From Roseovarius sp. (lineage in GTDB: Bacteria; Pseudomonadota; Alphaproteobacteria; Rhodobacterales; Rhodobacteraceae): 64,000 nucleotides of DNA. Made by a program: the position numbers and the translations under genes. The stretch's first letter is position 1, and every line of letters starts with the position of its first letter. The DNA is taken from the NCBI RefSeq assembly GCF_027019125.1, contig NZ_JALUXE010000002.1, positions 62,001-126,000 on the forward strand, written 5' to 3'. The notes beneath the pieces were generated by a model, which did not search any database, was not told the DNA's origin, and saw only the letters and a program-made list of their open reading frames with translations. Positions 46,038 through 54,963 of the stretch are shown one piece after another.

Positions 46038-48305
46038 GTGGCAACGCAGACACGCGGGTTCAGAGGCAGGCGGTTGTCGTGGGAGGGTGTAAGCCGCCTG
46101 CGCCGGTTGCAGCGTCTGCAGAACGGAGCCACCCTGGGCCTTGTGTTGTTGGGGCCGGTGCTTGCGCTTGCGACCTATCTGATGATGGGGCCGCTCGATC
46201 AGGGGGCCACGTCGAACGGGCTGCGGCTCGTTCTGCTGTGCGACATGGTGTACGTGCTGATGGTGGCCGGGCTGGTCATGCAGCGCGTGGCGCGGATGGT
46301 GGCGGCACGGCGCTCGCGCTCGGCGGGGTCGCGGCTTCACCTGCGGTTGACGGGGGTTTTTGCGCTGATGGCGCTGTTGCCCACGATCACGGTGGCGGTG
46401 TTTGCGACATTATCGGTGAATATGGGCCTAGAGGCGTGGTTTTCCGAGCGTGTGGGCCGGGTGGTCGACAGTTCCGTGGCCGCAGCGCAGGCCTATGAGG
46501 AAGAACATCGCCGCGATCTGGAGACCGATATTCGCGTGCTGGCGCGGGTGATCAATGCCACCAAACACGCCGCTGTCTTCATGACCGATGGCGATATTCG
46601 TCAGGTTCTGTCCTCGGGGCAGCGGGAAATCCAGCGCGGTTTGCGCGAGGCCTTCGTGATTGATGGCACGGGCGAGATCCGGGCGCGCGGCGAACGGTCC
46701 TATCTCTTTGATTACGAGCGCCCGACCCCAGCGCAGATCGCGCAGGCGCAGGCCGAAGGCGTCATGGTGATCCGCGATTGGGAGAATAACGAATTTCGCG
46801 CGCTGATGCCGCTGGAGGCCTTTCCCGACAGGCTTCTCTATGTCAGCCGGACGGTGGACGGGGCGATCCTGAACCTGCTGGATGATACCAAGGAGACCGC
46901 GAATTTCTACAAGCAACGCGAGAGCGAGCGCGGGCGGGTTCTGTTTGAATTCGGGCTGCTCTATCTCGGGTTCGCCGTGATCCTGATTCTGGCCGCGATC
47001 TGGCTGGGCATGTGGTTTGCCGAGCGTCTGTCGCAGCCGGTGGGGCGGCTGACGTCAGCGGCGCAGCGCGTGGGCGAGGGCGATCTGGACACGCAGGTCC
47101 GCGAGGAAGAGGGCGACGACGAGATTGCCCAGCTCAGCACCTATTTCAACCAGATGACCCGCCAGTTGAAGGGGCAGCGCGAGGCGCTCTTGACCAATAC
47201 GCAACAGATCGAACGGCGGCGGCGGTTGTTCGATTCCGTGCTCGGGTCGGTGTCATCCGGCGTGGTGGGGCTGGATGCGGAGGGGCGCGTGACCTTTGTC
47301 AATCGCGCCGCCGAGAGGCTGCTGGACTGGTCGGAGGATCAGCAATCGCTGGCGTTGAATGTGGCGGTGCCGGAATTCGGCGCGCTGTTCGATCGGCTGC
47401 GCACGGTGCCGGGCGGGTTCGTGCAAGAGGAAATCAAGGTGATGCGCGGCGCGCGGCAGGAGAATCTGTTGGTGCGCATGTCGACCCGGATCACCGAGGA
47501 GGGCAAGCGCGAGGGCTATGTGGTGGCCTTTGACGATGTGACCGACCTGGTGAGCGCGCAGCGTATGGCGGCCTGGGGCGATGTGGCGCGGCGGATTGCG
47601 CATGAGATCAAGAATCCGCTCACGCCCATTCAATTGAGCGCCGAGCGGATCAAGCGCAAGTTCGCGCGGCAATTGCCGACCGAAGAGGCCCAGAGCCTGG
47701 AGCAACTGACCGATGTGGTGGTGCGCCAGACCAATGACTTGCGGCGGATCGTGGACGAGTTTTCCAAATTCGCGCGGATGCCCGAACCGGTGACGCAGCA
47801 AGAAAGCCTGAGCGAGGTGTTGCGCGGCGTCGTGCTGTTGCAGGAAAGCGGGCAGCCGGGGGTGGTGTTCGATCTGCGCCTGGATGCGGCGCCGCTGCGC
47901 GCCGATATTGACGCCGCGATGATCGGGCAAGCCTTGACGAACCTCGTGAAGAACGCCGGAGAAGCGATTGAAACGCTTCAGGAAAAGGGCGCGCCCGAGG
48001 GGCACCGCCCGATGATCCGGATCGAAAGCGCGATTGAGGACGACCGGGCCGTGATCCGCATTTCCGACAACGGCATCGGATTGCCGCAGGACCGGGCGCG
48101 GCTCTTTGAGCCCTATGTGACGACGCGCGACAAGGGCACGGGGCTAGGCCTGCCCATTGTGAAGAAGATCATCGAAGAGCATGGCGGGACGCTGGTGCTC
48201 GAGGATGCGGAACCGTTCGAGGCGGGGGCACATGCCGGGGCGATGGCCGTGGTCAGCCTGCCGCTGCTGATGCAAGATGCTGTAGAGGCCGAGCTGGCCG
48301 GTTGA
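46038..48305 (+). CDS. ntrY: Sensor kinase NtrY
   Basis: About 755 residues. Membrane helices lie near residues 30-50, 60-80, 95-120 and 300-325 and bracket a periplasmic sensor region. Then come HAMP (ERLSQPVGRLTSAAQRVGEG), PAS and histidine kinase domains with the H-box [17 protein letters not shown] (His522) and GTGLGLPIVKKI. The start is uncertain: the GTG at 46038 is preceded by a G-rich run, while TTG 45954 and ATG 45990 are in frame. It pairs with NtrX and is linked in alphaproteobacteria to nitrogen metabolism, redox and envelope state. Confidence 0.92.
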   Translation: MATQTRGFRGRRLSWEGVSRLRRLQRLQNGATLGLVLLGPVLALATYLMMGPLDQGATSNGLRLVLLCDMVYVLMVAGLVMQRVARMVAARRSRSAGSRLHLRLTGVFALMALLPTITVAVFATLSVNMGLEAWFSERVGRVVDSSVAAAQAYEEEHRRDLETDIRVLARVINATKHAAVFMTDGDIRQVLSSGQREIQRGLREAFVIDGTGEIRARGERSYLFDYERPTPAQIAQAQAEGVMVIRDWENNEFRALMPLEAFPDRLLYVSRTVDGAILNLLDDTKETANFYKQRESERGRVLFEFGLLYLGFAVILILAAIWLGMWFAERLSQPVGRLTSAAQRVGEGDLDTQVREEEGDDEIAQLSTYFNQMTRQLKGQREALLTNTQQIERRRRLFDSVLGSVSSGVVGLDAEGRVTFVNRAAERLLDWSEDQQSLALNVAVPEFGALFDRLRTVPGGFVQEEIKVMRGARQENLLVRMSTRITEEGKREGYVVAFDDVTDLVSAQRMAAWGDVARRIAHEIKNPLTPIQLSAERIKRKFARQLPTEEAQSLEQLTDVVVRQTNDLRRIVDEFSKFARMPEPVTQQESLSEVLRGVVLLQESGQPGVVFDLRLDAAPLRADIDAAMIGQALTNLVKNAGEAIETLQEKGAPEGHRPMIRIESAIEDDRAVIRISDNGIGLPQDRARLFEPYVTTRDKGTGLGLPIVKKIIEEHGGTLVLEDAEPFEAGAHAGAMAVVSLPLLMQDAVEAELAG

Positions 48306-48312
48306 GGGACCG

Positions 48313-49722
48313 ATGAGTGATATTCTGATTGTTGATGACGAGCGTGATATTCGGGAACTGATTTCCGATATTCTCGAGGACGAAGGCTATTCCACCCGCC
48401 GGGCGGGCAATTCCGACGAGGCGATGGCGGCAATTGAGGCGGAGCAACCGGGCCTCTTGATCCTCGATATCTGGCTCAAGGACAGCCACATGGACGGGAT
48501 CGACATTCTCAAGACCGTCAAGCGGGATTACCCCGATGTGCCTGTCGTGATCATCTCGGGCCATGGCAATATCGAGATCGCGGTCGCGGCGATCAAGCAG
48601 GGGGCTTATGACTTTATCGAAAAGCCCTTCAATATTGATCAGTTGATGGTGGTGATCCGGCGCGGCATGGAAACCAGCCGGTTGCGGCGGGAAAATCAGG
48701 TGCTGAAGCGGCGGGAAACCGCGCCGTCGGAGATGCTGGGCGAAGCCTCGGCGTTTCGCGCGTTAATGGGGCAGCTGGACAAGGTCACGAAATCGAACGG
48801 CCGCGTGATGCTGTCTGGCCCGGCGGGATCGGGCAAGGAATTGGCGGCGCGCTACATTCACGCCAATTCGGCGCGCGCCTCGGCGCCATTCGTGACGGTG
48901 GGCTGTGCCACGATCGCGCCGGAGCGGATGGAGGAGGTGCTCTTTGGCCGCGAATCCGAAGAGGGCGGCGTGGTGCCGGGTCTCTTGGAGGAGGCCAATG
49001 GCGGGGTGATCTATTTCGACGAGGTCGCCGACATGCCGATGGGGACGCAATCGAAGATCCTGCGCGTGCTGGTGGACCAGACATTCCTGCGGGTGGGCGG
49101 CAGCACCAAGATTCAGGTGGATCTGCGGGTGATCTCTTCGACCAGCCGGGATCTGGAGGAAGAGATCGCCGCCGAGCGATTCCGGCGGGAGTTGTTTCAC
49201 CGGCTTAACGTGGTGCCGATTGCGGTGCCCAGTCTGGAAGAGCGGCGCGAGGATATTCCGGCATTGGCCGAGCATTTCATCGCCATGTTCCATCGCACGC
49301 AGGGGCTTGCGCTGCGCCCGTTGAGCGAGGAGGCGGCGGCGCTGTTGCAGACGATGCGCTGGCCGGGGAATGTGCGCCAGTTGCGCAATGTGATCGAGCG
49401 GGTGTTGATCCTGGGCGAGGGTCAGGGCCCGATTGCCGCCCGCGAATTGCCGAGCGAGAGCAGCGGGCCGGCCGATGAGGGGCGCGTCGTGCTGTCGGGG
49501 GCGATTGCCACGATGCCGCTGCGCGAGGCGCGTGAAGCGTTCGAGCGCGAGTATCTGCTGACCCAGATCAACCGCTTTGGCGGCAATATCAGCCGGACGG
49601 CGGAATTCGTCGGCATGGAGCGCAGCGCCCTGCATCGCAAGCTGAAATCGCTGGGGATCGTGACCGGCGCCAAGGGATCCGGGCGCGGGGACGAGGACGA
49701 GGACGCGCAGGCGCTTGGATAG
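48313..49722 (+). CDS. ntrX: Response regulator NtrX, lacking GAFTGA loop
   Basis: A 469-residue NtrC-family regulator. The receiver has Asp52 (LLILDIWLKD). The AAA+ domain has Walker A SGPAGSGKE and Walker B VIYFDEVAD. A Fis-type C-terminal helix-turn-helix is present (ISRTAEFVGMERSALHRKL). Instead of GAFTGA the sequence is LFGRESEEGGVVPGLLEEA, so sigma54 activation is unlikely. It lies seven bases after ntrY. The trkA-hfq-hflX genes that often follow ntrX in alphaproteobacteria are absent. Confidence 0.95.
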   Translation: MSDILIVDDERDIRELISDILEDEGYSTRRAGNSDEAMAAIEAEQPGLLILDIWLKDSHMDGIDILKTVKRDYPDVPVVIISGHGNIEIAVAAIKQGAYDFIEKPFNIDQLMVVIRRGMETSRLRRENQVLKRRETAPSEMLGEASAFRALMGQLDKVTKSNGRVMLSGPAGSGKELAARYIHANSARASAPFVTVGCATIAPERMEEVLFGRESEEGGVVPGLLEEANGGVIYFDEVADMPMGTQSKILRVLVDQTFLRVGGSTKIQVDLRVISSTSRDLEEEIAAERFRRELFHRLNVVPIAVPSLEERREDIPALAEHFIAMFHRTQGLALRPLSEEAAALLQTMRWPGNVRQLRNVIERVLILGEGQGPIAARELPSESSGPADEGRVVLSGAIATMPLREAREAFEREYLLTQINRFGGNISRTAEFVGMERSALHRKLKSLGIVTGAKGSGRGDEDEDAQALG

Positions 49723-49823
49723 GATGTTCCGCGAGTCGTGACTTTTGTGGAAAACTGTTCGGATCTCGGCGCTTTCGGAGTATGATGATCGGGGTGGTCG
49801 CGTCTGCTTGGGCGATGGGTCTT

Positions 49824-49839
49824 ATTCGCTCAAGAGAAT
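49824..49839. promoter_or_regulatory. ATTC-N8-GAAT site, candidate SqrR/BigR operator
   Basis: ATTC (49824-49827), eight bases GCTCAAGA, then GAAT (49836-49839), 78 bases before the rhodanese start. As I recall, the ArsR-family persulfide sensor SqrR of Rhodobacter capsulatus binds ATTC-N8-GAAT. Such a motif is expected about once by chance in 64 kb, so the support comes from its position before sulfur genes. Confidence 0.4.
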
Positions 49840-49917
49840 GTGATTGGCGGTCAGGCGTCTTGTTGTTCGGCTGGTCGCGGCCTAGGTTCCGGGTCAGGAA
49901 AACAAGGGGATACCACG

Positions 49918-50859
49918 ATGTTTGACAGGATCAGAAAACTGGGTCTGGCGGCGGCGCTGATTGTGTCGCCGATGGCTGCGATGGCACAACTGGGGCCGCT
50001 CACGGACCCCGAAGGTGTGATCGCGGCGCAAGCCACGCAAGAGGCGATCGTTCTGGATATTCGCACCGGGGCCGCCTATGAGACCGGGCATATTCCAGGC
50101 TCGATTCCGGCCCCCTATGGGCTGTTCCGGGGACCGGCGGAAAATCCTGGACAAGTGGTGCCCGAGGACAAGATGACCGAGGTCCTGCGCGGTCTTGGCG
50201 TCACGGCGGGGCGTCCCATCGTGGTCGTGCATCAGGGCAGCGACCAGACCGATTTTGGCGCGGCGGCGCGGGTCTACTGGACGCTGAAATCCAGCGGCCT
50301 GACCGATCTTGCGATTCTCAACGGCGGCATGAACGCCTGGGAAAAGGCAGGCAAGCCAGTGGCCAAGGGGGCGGCAGAGGCCATCACTCCGAGCGAGATC
50401 ACCGTCAGCTATGATCCGACATGGACGGCCACGCGCGAGGATGTGAAGGCGATCATCGACGGCAAGGACAGCGCCGAGCTGATCGACGCGCGCCCCGAAG
50501 CGTTCTGGAAGGGTGAGACCAAACATGCCGCAGCGGCACAGCCCGGCACCCTGCCGCAGTCGCGCTATTTCACCCATGACCGCTGGTTCGGGCAGGATGA
50601 ACCGACGCTGATCAAGCCGGACCTGATCCGCGAACTGGCGGCTGCCAACGGGTTCGAGCAAGGCGACCGGCTGGTGTCGTTCTGCAACACCGGGCATTGG
50701 GCCGCGACCAACTGGTTCGCGCTGAGCGAGGTAGCGGGCATCGAAGGGGTGCGGATGTATCCCGAATCTATGGTCGGCTGGTCGAATGCGGGCTATGACA
50801 TGGCCAATGTGCCGGGTCTGTTCCAAAACCTGCTGAACAAGATCACCGGCAAGTACTAA
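49918..50859 (+). CDS. Periplasmic two-domain rhodanese (sulfurtransferase)
   Basis: A 313-residue protein with a signal peptide (residues 1-23, ending AMAQL) and two rhodanese domains. The first (about 35-150) has the fold motif AIVLDIRTGAAYETGHIPGS but no cysteine at the active loop (VVHQGSDQTDFG). The second (about 165-300) has Cys256 in SFCNTGHWAATN, the nucleophile. It likely moves sulfane sulfur from thiosulfate or a persulfide in the periplasm. It is followed 18 bases later by a YeeE-like transporter, which suggests a shared sulfur route. The ATG at 49918 is 13 bases after AAGGGGA. Confidence 0.9.
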   Translation: MFDRIRKLGLAAALIVSPMAAMAQLGPLTDPEGVIAAQATQEAIVLDIRTGAAYETGHIPGSIPAPYGLFRGPAENPGQVVPEDKMTEVLRGLGVTAGRPIVVVHQGSDQTDFGAAARVYWTLKSSGLTDLAILNGGMNAWEKAGKPVAKGAAEAITPSEITVSYDPTWTATREDVKAIIDGKDSAELIDARPEAFWKGETKHAAAAQPGTLPQSRYFTHDRWFGQDEPTLIKPDLIRELAAANGFEQGDRLVSFCNTGHWAATNWFALSEVAGIEGVRMYPESMVGWSNAGYDMANVPGLFQNLLNKITGKY

Positions 50860-50877
50860 GCCGAACAGGAGCCCTTT

Positions 50878-52005
50878 GTGAGCCAAGCTGCCTCTGCCGC
50901 GATCCCGTCCTCACCCGGCGCTGCGGCGCGTTCCTTGGCCTTGGTCGCGGTGGCGGCGGTGGTGCTGGCGGTGGCCCTCCTTGCGGGGCCCCGCTATGGG
51001 CTTTTGCTGCTGATCGGGCTTGGCTTTGGTCTGGCGCTTGAGGGGTTCCGCTTTGGCTTTACCGGGCCGTGGCGACGGATGATCCTGGAGCGGGATGCGT
51101 CTGGGCTGCTGGCGCAGCTCATTTGCATCGCGATTGTTGCCAGTGTCGCCTTTCCTCTCTTGGCGGCCAATGGGGCCGAGTTGAAGGGGGCACATGCCCC
51201 CATTGGCGTGGCGATGATCGGCGGCGCCTTTGTCTTTGGCGCGGCGATGCAGATCGTTCTGGGCTGTGGGTCGGGCACGCTGGTCAATGCCGGAAGCGGC
51301 AACGCGATCGGCGCGGTGGCCTTGCCGTTCTTTGCCATCGGCAGCTTTGCCGGGGCCTATCACCTGACATGGTGGACCAATCTGGGCAGCTTGCCGGTCA
51401 TGGTCTTGTCGGGCGGGCAGGGGTTGGCGATCACGCTGATCGGATTGGCGGCGGTTGCCGGTCTGGCCCTGATGTTGGGCAAGCGCGGTTCTCACCGGCT
51501 GCCTGCGCGGTATTGGGGGGCGATTCTGGCGCTTGCGGCATTGGCGATCCTGCATCTGATCGTGGCTGGCCAGCCTTGGGGCGTGGTATACGGTCTGGGC
51601 CTCTGGGTGGCCAAGGTTGTGGTGGGACTGGGCGGCGATCTGTCCGGATCTGCCTTTTGGTCGGCACCGGGCAATCAGGCGCAGCTCGCGGCGAGCGTGT
51701 TGACGGATGTGACCTCGCTCACCGATTTCGGGCTGATCGGGGGGGCGGCGCTGATGGCGTGGTGGCGGGCGGGTCTTGCCTCGCCCATCGGGGTATTGCC
51801 GGTGCGGGGCTGGGTCGCGGTGATCATCGCGGGGCTGGTGCTGGGCTATAGTTCGCGGCTGGCCTTCGGCTGCAACATCGGCGCGTTTTTCAGCGGGATC
51901 GGCACCGGATCGGCGCATGGCTGGGTCTGGTTTGTCGCGGCCTTTGCCGGATCCTGGGTGGGCGTGCGGTTGCGGCCCTGGCTGGGCCTAGAGGCGCGCA
52001 AATGA
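50878..52005 (+). CDS. YeeE/YedE-family sulfur-compound transporter (TsuA-like)
   Basis: A 375-residue inner-membrane protein with about ten helices. YeeE/YedE proteins such as TsuA import thiosulfate using conserved cysteines. Two are here: Cys130 in VLGCGSGTLVNAGSG and Cys332 in LAFGCNIGAFFSGI. The N-terminal position that usually reads RFCFTG is RFGFTGPWRR, with Gly60 in place of Cys. The start is a GTG with GGAG seven bases upstream. It probably forms an operon with the rhodanese and the small gene overlapping its stop. Confidence 0.88.
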   Translation: MSQAASAAIPSSPGAAARSLALVAVAAVVLAVALLAGPRYGLLLLIGLGFGLALEGFRFGFTGPWRRMILERDASGLLAQLICIAIVASVAFPLLAANGAELKGAHAPIGVAMIGGAFVFGAAMQIVLGCGSGTLVNAGSGNAIGAVALPFFAIGSFAGAYHLTWWTNLGSLPVMVLSGGQGLAITLIGLAAVAGLALMLGKRGSHRLPARYWGAILALAALAILHLIVAGQPWGVVYGLGLWVAKVVVGLGGDLSGSAFWSAPGNQAQLAASVLTDVTSLTDFGLIGGAALMAWWRAGLASPIGVLPVRGWVAVIIAGLVLGYSSRLAFGCNIGAFFSGIGTGSAHGWVWFVAAFAGSWVGVRLRPWLGLEARK

Positions 52006-52175
52006 TCCGGGCGCATGTGACGGTTGCTGTGTTGCTGCTGGTGGCGGGGGTGGTCGCGTTCGACGTGGGCGCGGTGGCCAAGCCGCTCAACCCCTATACC
52101 GCGCCACCGATGCTGGCGCTTGGTTCTGGCATGGCGGCCGCGGGGGCGCATTGCGCCGCCCCGCCGCCAAAATAA
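52002..52175 (+). CDS. 57-residue small membrane protein after YeeE-like gene
   Basis: The ATG overlaps the transporter stop (ATGA), so translation is coupled. The product begins MIRAHVTVAVLLLVAGVVAF, one membrane helix. It then has a Pro-rich linker, a second weakly hydrophobic Gly/Ala segment and one cysteine (AHCAAPPPK). It could be a subunit or stabiliser of the transporter. No family is recognised. Confidence 0.55.
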   Translation: MIRAHVTVAVLLLVAGVVAFDVGAVAKPLNPYTAPPMLALGSGMAAAGAHCAAPPPK

Positions 52176-52187
52176 GCCCTCAGAAAG

Positions 52188-53381
52188 TCAGCCCCCGAGG
52201 AAGCGCATCGGATCGACGCTGTCGAAGCCGTCGCGCACCTCGAAATGCAGGGCCGGTGTGCCGGTGCGGCGAATTTCGGCGAGCTTTTGGCCGCGTGTGA
52301 CGCTGTCGCCTTTCTTGACGGTCAGCCCCTCGACATTCGAATAGACCGTCAGGAGCGAGCCTGCGTGTTTCACCACGATGATCGGGATACCGTTGGTATC
52401 CTCGGTGATGGCGGCGACGGTGCCGGCATCGGCGGCCACAACGGGCGCACCGGGGGTGGCGGAGATGTCGATGCCGTCATTGCGGCCCTTGGCATATTCG
52501 CGGATGATGTCGCCCTTGACCGGGAAGGACATGCGCGCGGCGCTGGCCTTGGTTTCGGTCTTGCCGAGATCGGGGGCGGCGATTTTCTCGACCGGCGCGG
52601 CCTTGGGCGTGGTTTCCTCATCCGGCAGCGGTTTGGAGGCGCTTGGCGGGGTGGGTGTGGGCGTGCCGGCCCCCGGCGGGGTGACGGCGGCCACTTCGGA
52701 TTCGTCGAAGGGGTCGGTTTTCTCGCCCGGAAGCGCCACGGGGATCAGGAGGAATTGCCCCTCGCGGACCGAGAAATCAGGGCCAAGCCCGTTCCAGTCG
52801 GCAAGGCTGCGGATCGAGACATTGTAGAGCCGCGCGATGGAAAAGGCGGTCTCGCCGCGCTCGACCTTGTGGCGGACGGGTTCGACGCCCACCTGCGCCG
52901 GGGCCGCGGCAGTGCCGGGCGTTGCGGGGGGCAGGGCCGTTGTCGTGACCGTTTGGGAATCGGCGCGACGGATCGCGCCATCGGCAAGGCTGCCGATGTC
53001 CACGTCGGAGGGGGACTGGATCGGGCCGCCCAGAGGTTCGGCAACGCGACCGGGCAGGGCGAGGACCTCGCCCTTGCGCAGGGGATCGCCGGTCTGCACG
53101 CCGTTGAAGCGGGCCAGTTCGCCGGGGTCGGCCCCGATGCGGCGGGCCAGACTGCCGACGGTATCGCCGCGTTCGGCCACGGCGACCTGATAGCCGGGAT
53201 AGGAGATGATGCCGCGGGCGTCGGGCTGTGGGCGTGGGGCGGTGGCGTTGCGCGCCGCCTCGGCGGTGCTGGGCGCGTCGCCGAAGGCCCCGCGCAGGTC
53301 GAGATCGAGGGGCTGGTCACAGGCCGCCAGAGCGAAGGCCATGGTCGCCAGAAGCGGTGCGGAGCGGGGGAGTTTACGCAT
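52188..53381 (-). CDS. NlpD/EnvC-like lipoprotein: two LysM domains and degenerate M23 domain
   Basis: A 397-residue protein with a lipoprotein signal (ALAAC, lipid Cys near 21). LysM domains lie at about 75-125 (YQVAVAERGDTVGSLARRIG) and 185-230 (HKVERGETAFSIARLYNV). A Pro/Ala-rich linker leads to a C-terminal M23/LytM domain. The zinc ligands are altered: NDGIDIS instead of HxGxD, TVYSN for TVYxH, and LHFEVR for HLHFE. It is therefore probably a non-catalytic activator of amidases in cell division. The ATG at 53381 has GAGG nine bases before it. It is third in surE-pcm-nlpD. Confidence 0.9.
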   Translation of the reverse strand: MRKLPRSAPLLATMAFALAACDQPLDLDLRGAFGDAPSTAEAARNATAPRPQPDARGIISYPGYQVAVAERGDTVGSLARRIGADPGELARFNGVQTGDPLRKGEVLALPGRVAEPLGGPIQSPSDVDIGSLADGAIRRADSQTVTTTALPPATPGTAAAPAQVGVEPVRHKVERGETAFSIARLYNVSIRSLADWNGLGPDFSVREGQFLLIPVALPGEKTDPFDESEVAAVTPPGAGTPTPTPPSASKPLPDEETTPKAAPVEKIAAPDLGKTETKASAARMSFPVKGDIIREYAKGRNDGIDISATPGAPVVAADAGTVAAITEDTNGIPIIVVKHAGSLLTVYSNVEGLTVKKGDSVTRGQKLAEIRRTGTPALHFEVRDGFDSVDPMRFLGG

Positions 53382-53452
53382 CTCGATCATCCTCTTGAGT
53401 GGTCCCTTGTTGGCCGGGGCCTTGGTTTGCACTTGCCCTGCTTATACAGGGC

Positions 53453-54112
53453 CTAGCCGTCGCGCCCAAGCCCCTCGACCAGAGGGACAAAGCGCACGGG
53501 GCGTAATTCGTCATACTCGAAACCGGTTTCGTGCCGGGTCACGCGGATCAGCCGTTGCACGGCGTCGGACTGACCCACGGGCACGACCATGATACCCCCG
53601 ATCTTGAGTTGGGCCAAGAGGGGGCCGGGCGGGTCTTCGGCGGCGGCGGTGACGATGATGCGGTCAAAGGGGGCCTGATCGGGCAAGCCAAAGCTGCCAT
53701 CGGCGGTGAGCGCCGTGATATTGGTCAGATCGAGGGCGCGAAAGATCTCGGACGCCTCTTGCACCAGACGCCGGTGGCGGTCGACGGTGTAGACGCGGCG
53801 GGCCAACTGGCTGAGGATTGCGGCCTGATAGCCCGAGCCGGTGCCGACCTCGAGCACCTTGTCGCGGTTCGTGATCTTGAGCGCCTGTGTCATCAGGCCC
53901 ACGACCGAGGGCTGGCTGATGGTCTGGCCGCAGGCGATGGGCAACGGCATGTCCTCATAGGCGCGTTCGGCGAAATAGCCCCGAATGAACGGGCCGCGGT
54001 CGATCTGCTCCATCGCGGTGAGAACCCGCGCATCGGTCACGCCCTTGGAGCGCAGGGCAAAGAGAAACTGCATCTTGCGTTCGGCGCTGCTGTGATCCTC
54101 GTCCTCGGTCAT
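53453..54112 (-). CDS. pcm: Protein-L-isoaspartate O-methyltransferase
   Basis: A 219-residue SAM-dependent enzyme that methylates isoaspartyl residues to start repair of damaged proteins. Motif I is [15 protein letters not shown]. Upstream stand the family's RGPFIRGYF and the [15 protein letters not shown] substrate loop. [20 protein letters not shown] follows. Its start overlaps the surE stop (ATGA), the usual surE-pcm pairing. Confidence 0.95.
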   Translation of the reverse strand: MTEDEDHSSAERKMQFLFALRSKGVTDARVLTAMEQIDRGPFIRGYFAERAYEDMPLPIACGQTISQPSVVGLMTQALKITNRDKVLEVGTGSGYQAAILSQLARRVYTVDRHRRLVQEASEIFRALDLTNITALTADGSFGLPDQAPFDRIIVTAAAEDPPGPLLAQLKIGGIMVVPVGQSDAVQRLIRVTRHETGFEYDELRPVRFVPLVEGLGRDG

Positions 54113-54891
54113 TCGATCGCCTTGAGCGCCTCCAGCGCGTCATGGGCGGTGAGATCCGCGCGCATGGGGGTGACGGAGATATAGCCCTGAAGGTTCACAT
54201 CGGCATCCGAGCCGGGGCTGGTCGGCTCGTGCTGGGGTGCGCCCGTGACCCAGAGAAAGCGCCGCCCCGAGGGGGCGACATGCGGCTGGACGCCAAAGCC
54301 CATGTCGCGGCGAAAGCCCTGACGCGCGGCGCGGATGCCCTTGACCTCGGCCGCAGGCACGGGCGGAAAGTTGATATTGTAGAAGATGCCGTAATCGTCG
54401 CGGGTCCAGACGCCCTTGTCGAGCAGGCGGCGCAGGGTGGGCAGGCCGTGGACGCGCGCGGCCTCGAAGGTGTCGTCGAGATCGCGGTTGGCGGGGCCGT
54501 AATACTGGCTGAGGGCCACGGCGGGCACGCCCTGGAGCGCGGCCTCCATCGCGGCGCCGACGGTGCCGGAATAGACCGCGTTCTCGGCGGCGTTGTTGCC
54601 GCGATTGACGCCCGAGAGCACGAGATCGGGTGCTGCGTCCTTCATCACGTCATGCAGGCCCGCAAGGACGCAATCGGCGGGGCTGCCTTCGGCGGCGTAG
54701 CGGCGCTCGGCCATCTTCGAGATCATCATCGGACGGGTGTAGGAGATGCAATGCCCGACGCCGGATTGTTCAAAGGCGGGGGCCACGGTCCAGACTTCGC
54801 CCTCCGGGCCGGCGAGGGCATTGGCGATTTCCTCGAGAACGGCCAGACCGGGGGCGTTGATGCCGTCGTCATTGGTGATCAGAATACGCAT
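54109..54891 (-). CDS. surE: 5'-nucleotidase SurE
   Basis: A 260-residue metal-dependent nucleotidase or exopolyphosphatase. The metal-binding Asn7-Asp8-Asp9-Gly10 and the [13 protein letters not shown] motif ([22 protein letters not shown], seen near residues 95-116) are intact. The ATG at 54891 gives the standard [10 protein letters not shown]. The frame is open for 19 codons upstream without a start signal. It is first in surE-pcm-nlpD; serS, often upstream in related genomes, is replaced by an SDR gene. Confidence 0.96.
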   Translation of the reverse strand: MRILITNDDGINAPGLAVLEEIANALAGPEGEVWTVAPAFEQSGVGHCISYTRPMMISKMAERRYAAEGSPADCVLAGLHDVMKDAAPDLVLSGVNRGNNAAENAVYSGTVGAAMEAALQGVPAVALSQYYGPANRDLDDTFEAARVHGLPTLRRLLDKGVWTRDDYGIFYNINFPPVPAAEVKGIRAARQGFRRDMGFGVQPHVAPSGRRFLWVTGAPQHEPTSPGSDADVNLQGYISVTPMRADLTAHDALEALKAIE

Positions 54892-54963
54892 GGCCTGCCC
54901 CTTTTTCTTGTGTGGTCTCTGTCTAGCGGGCACCGGGGCGGGCGGCAAGCATGGCAGGGCGCC

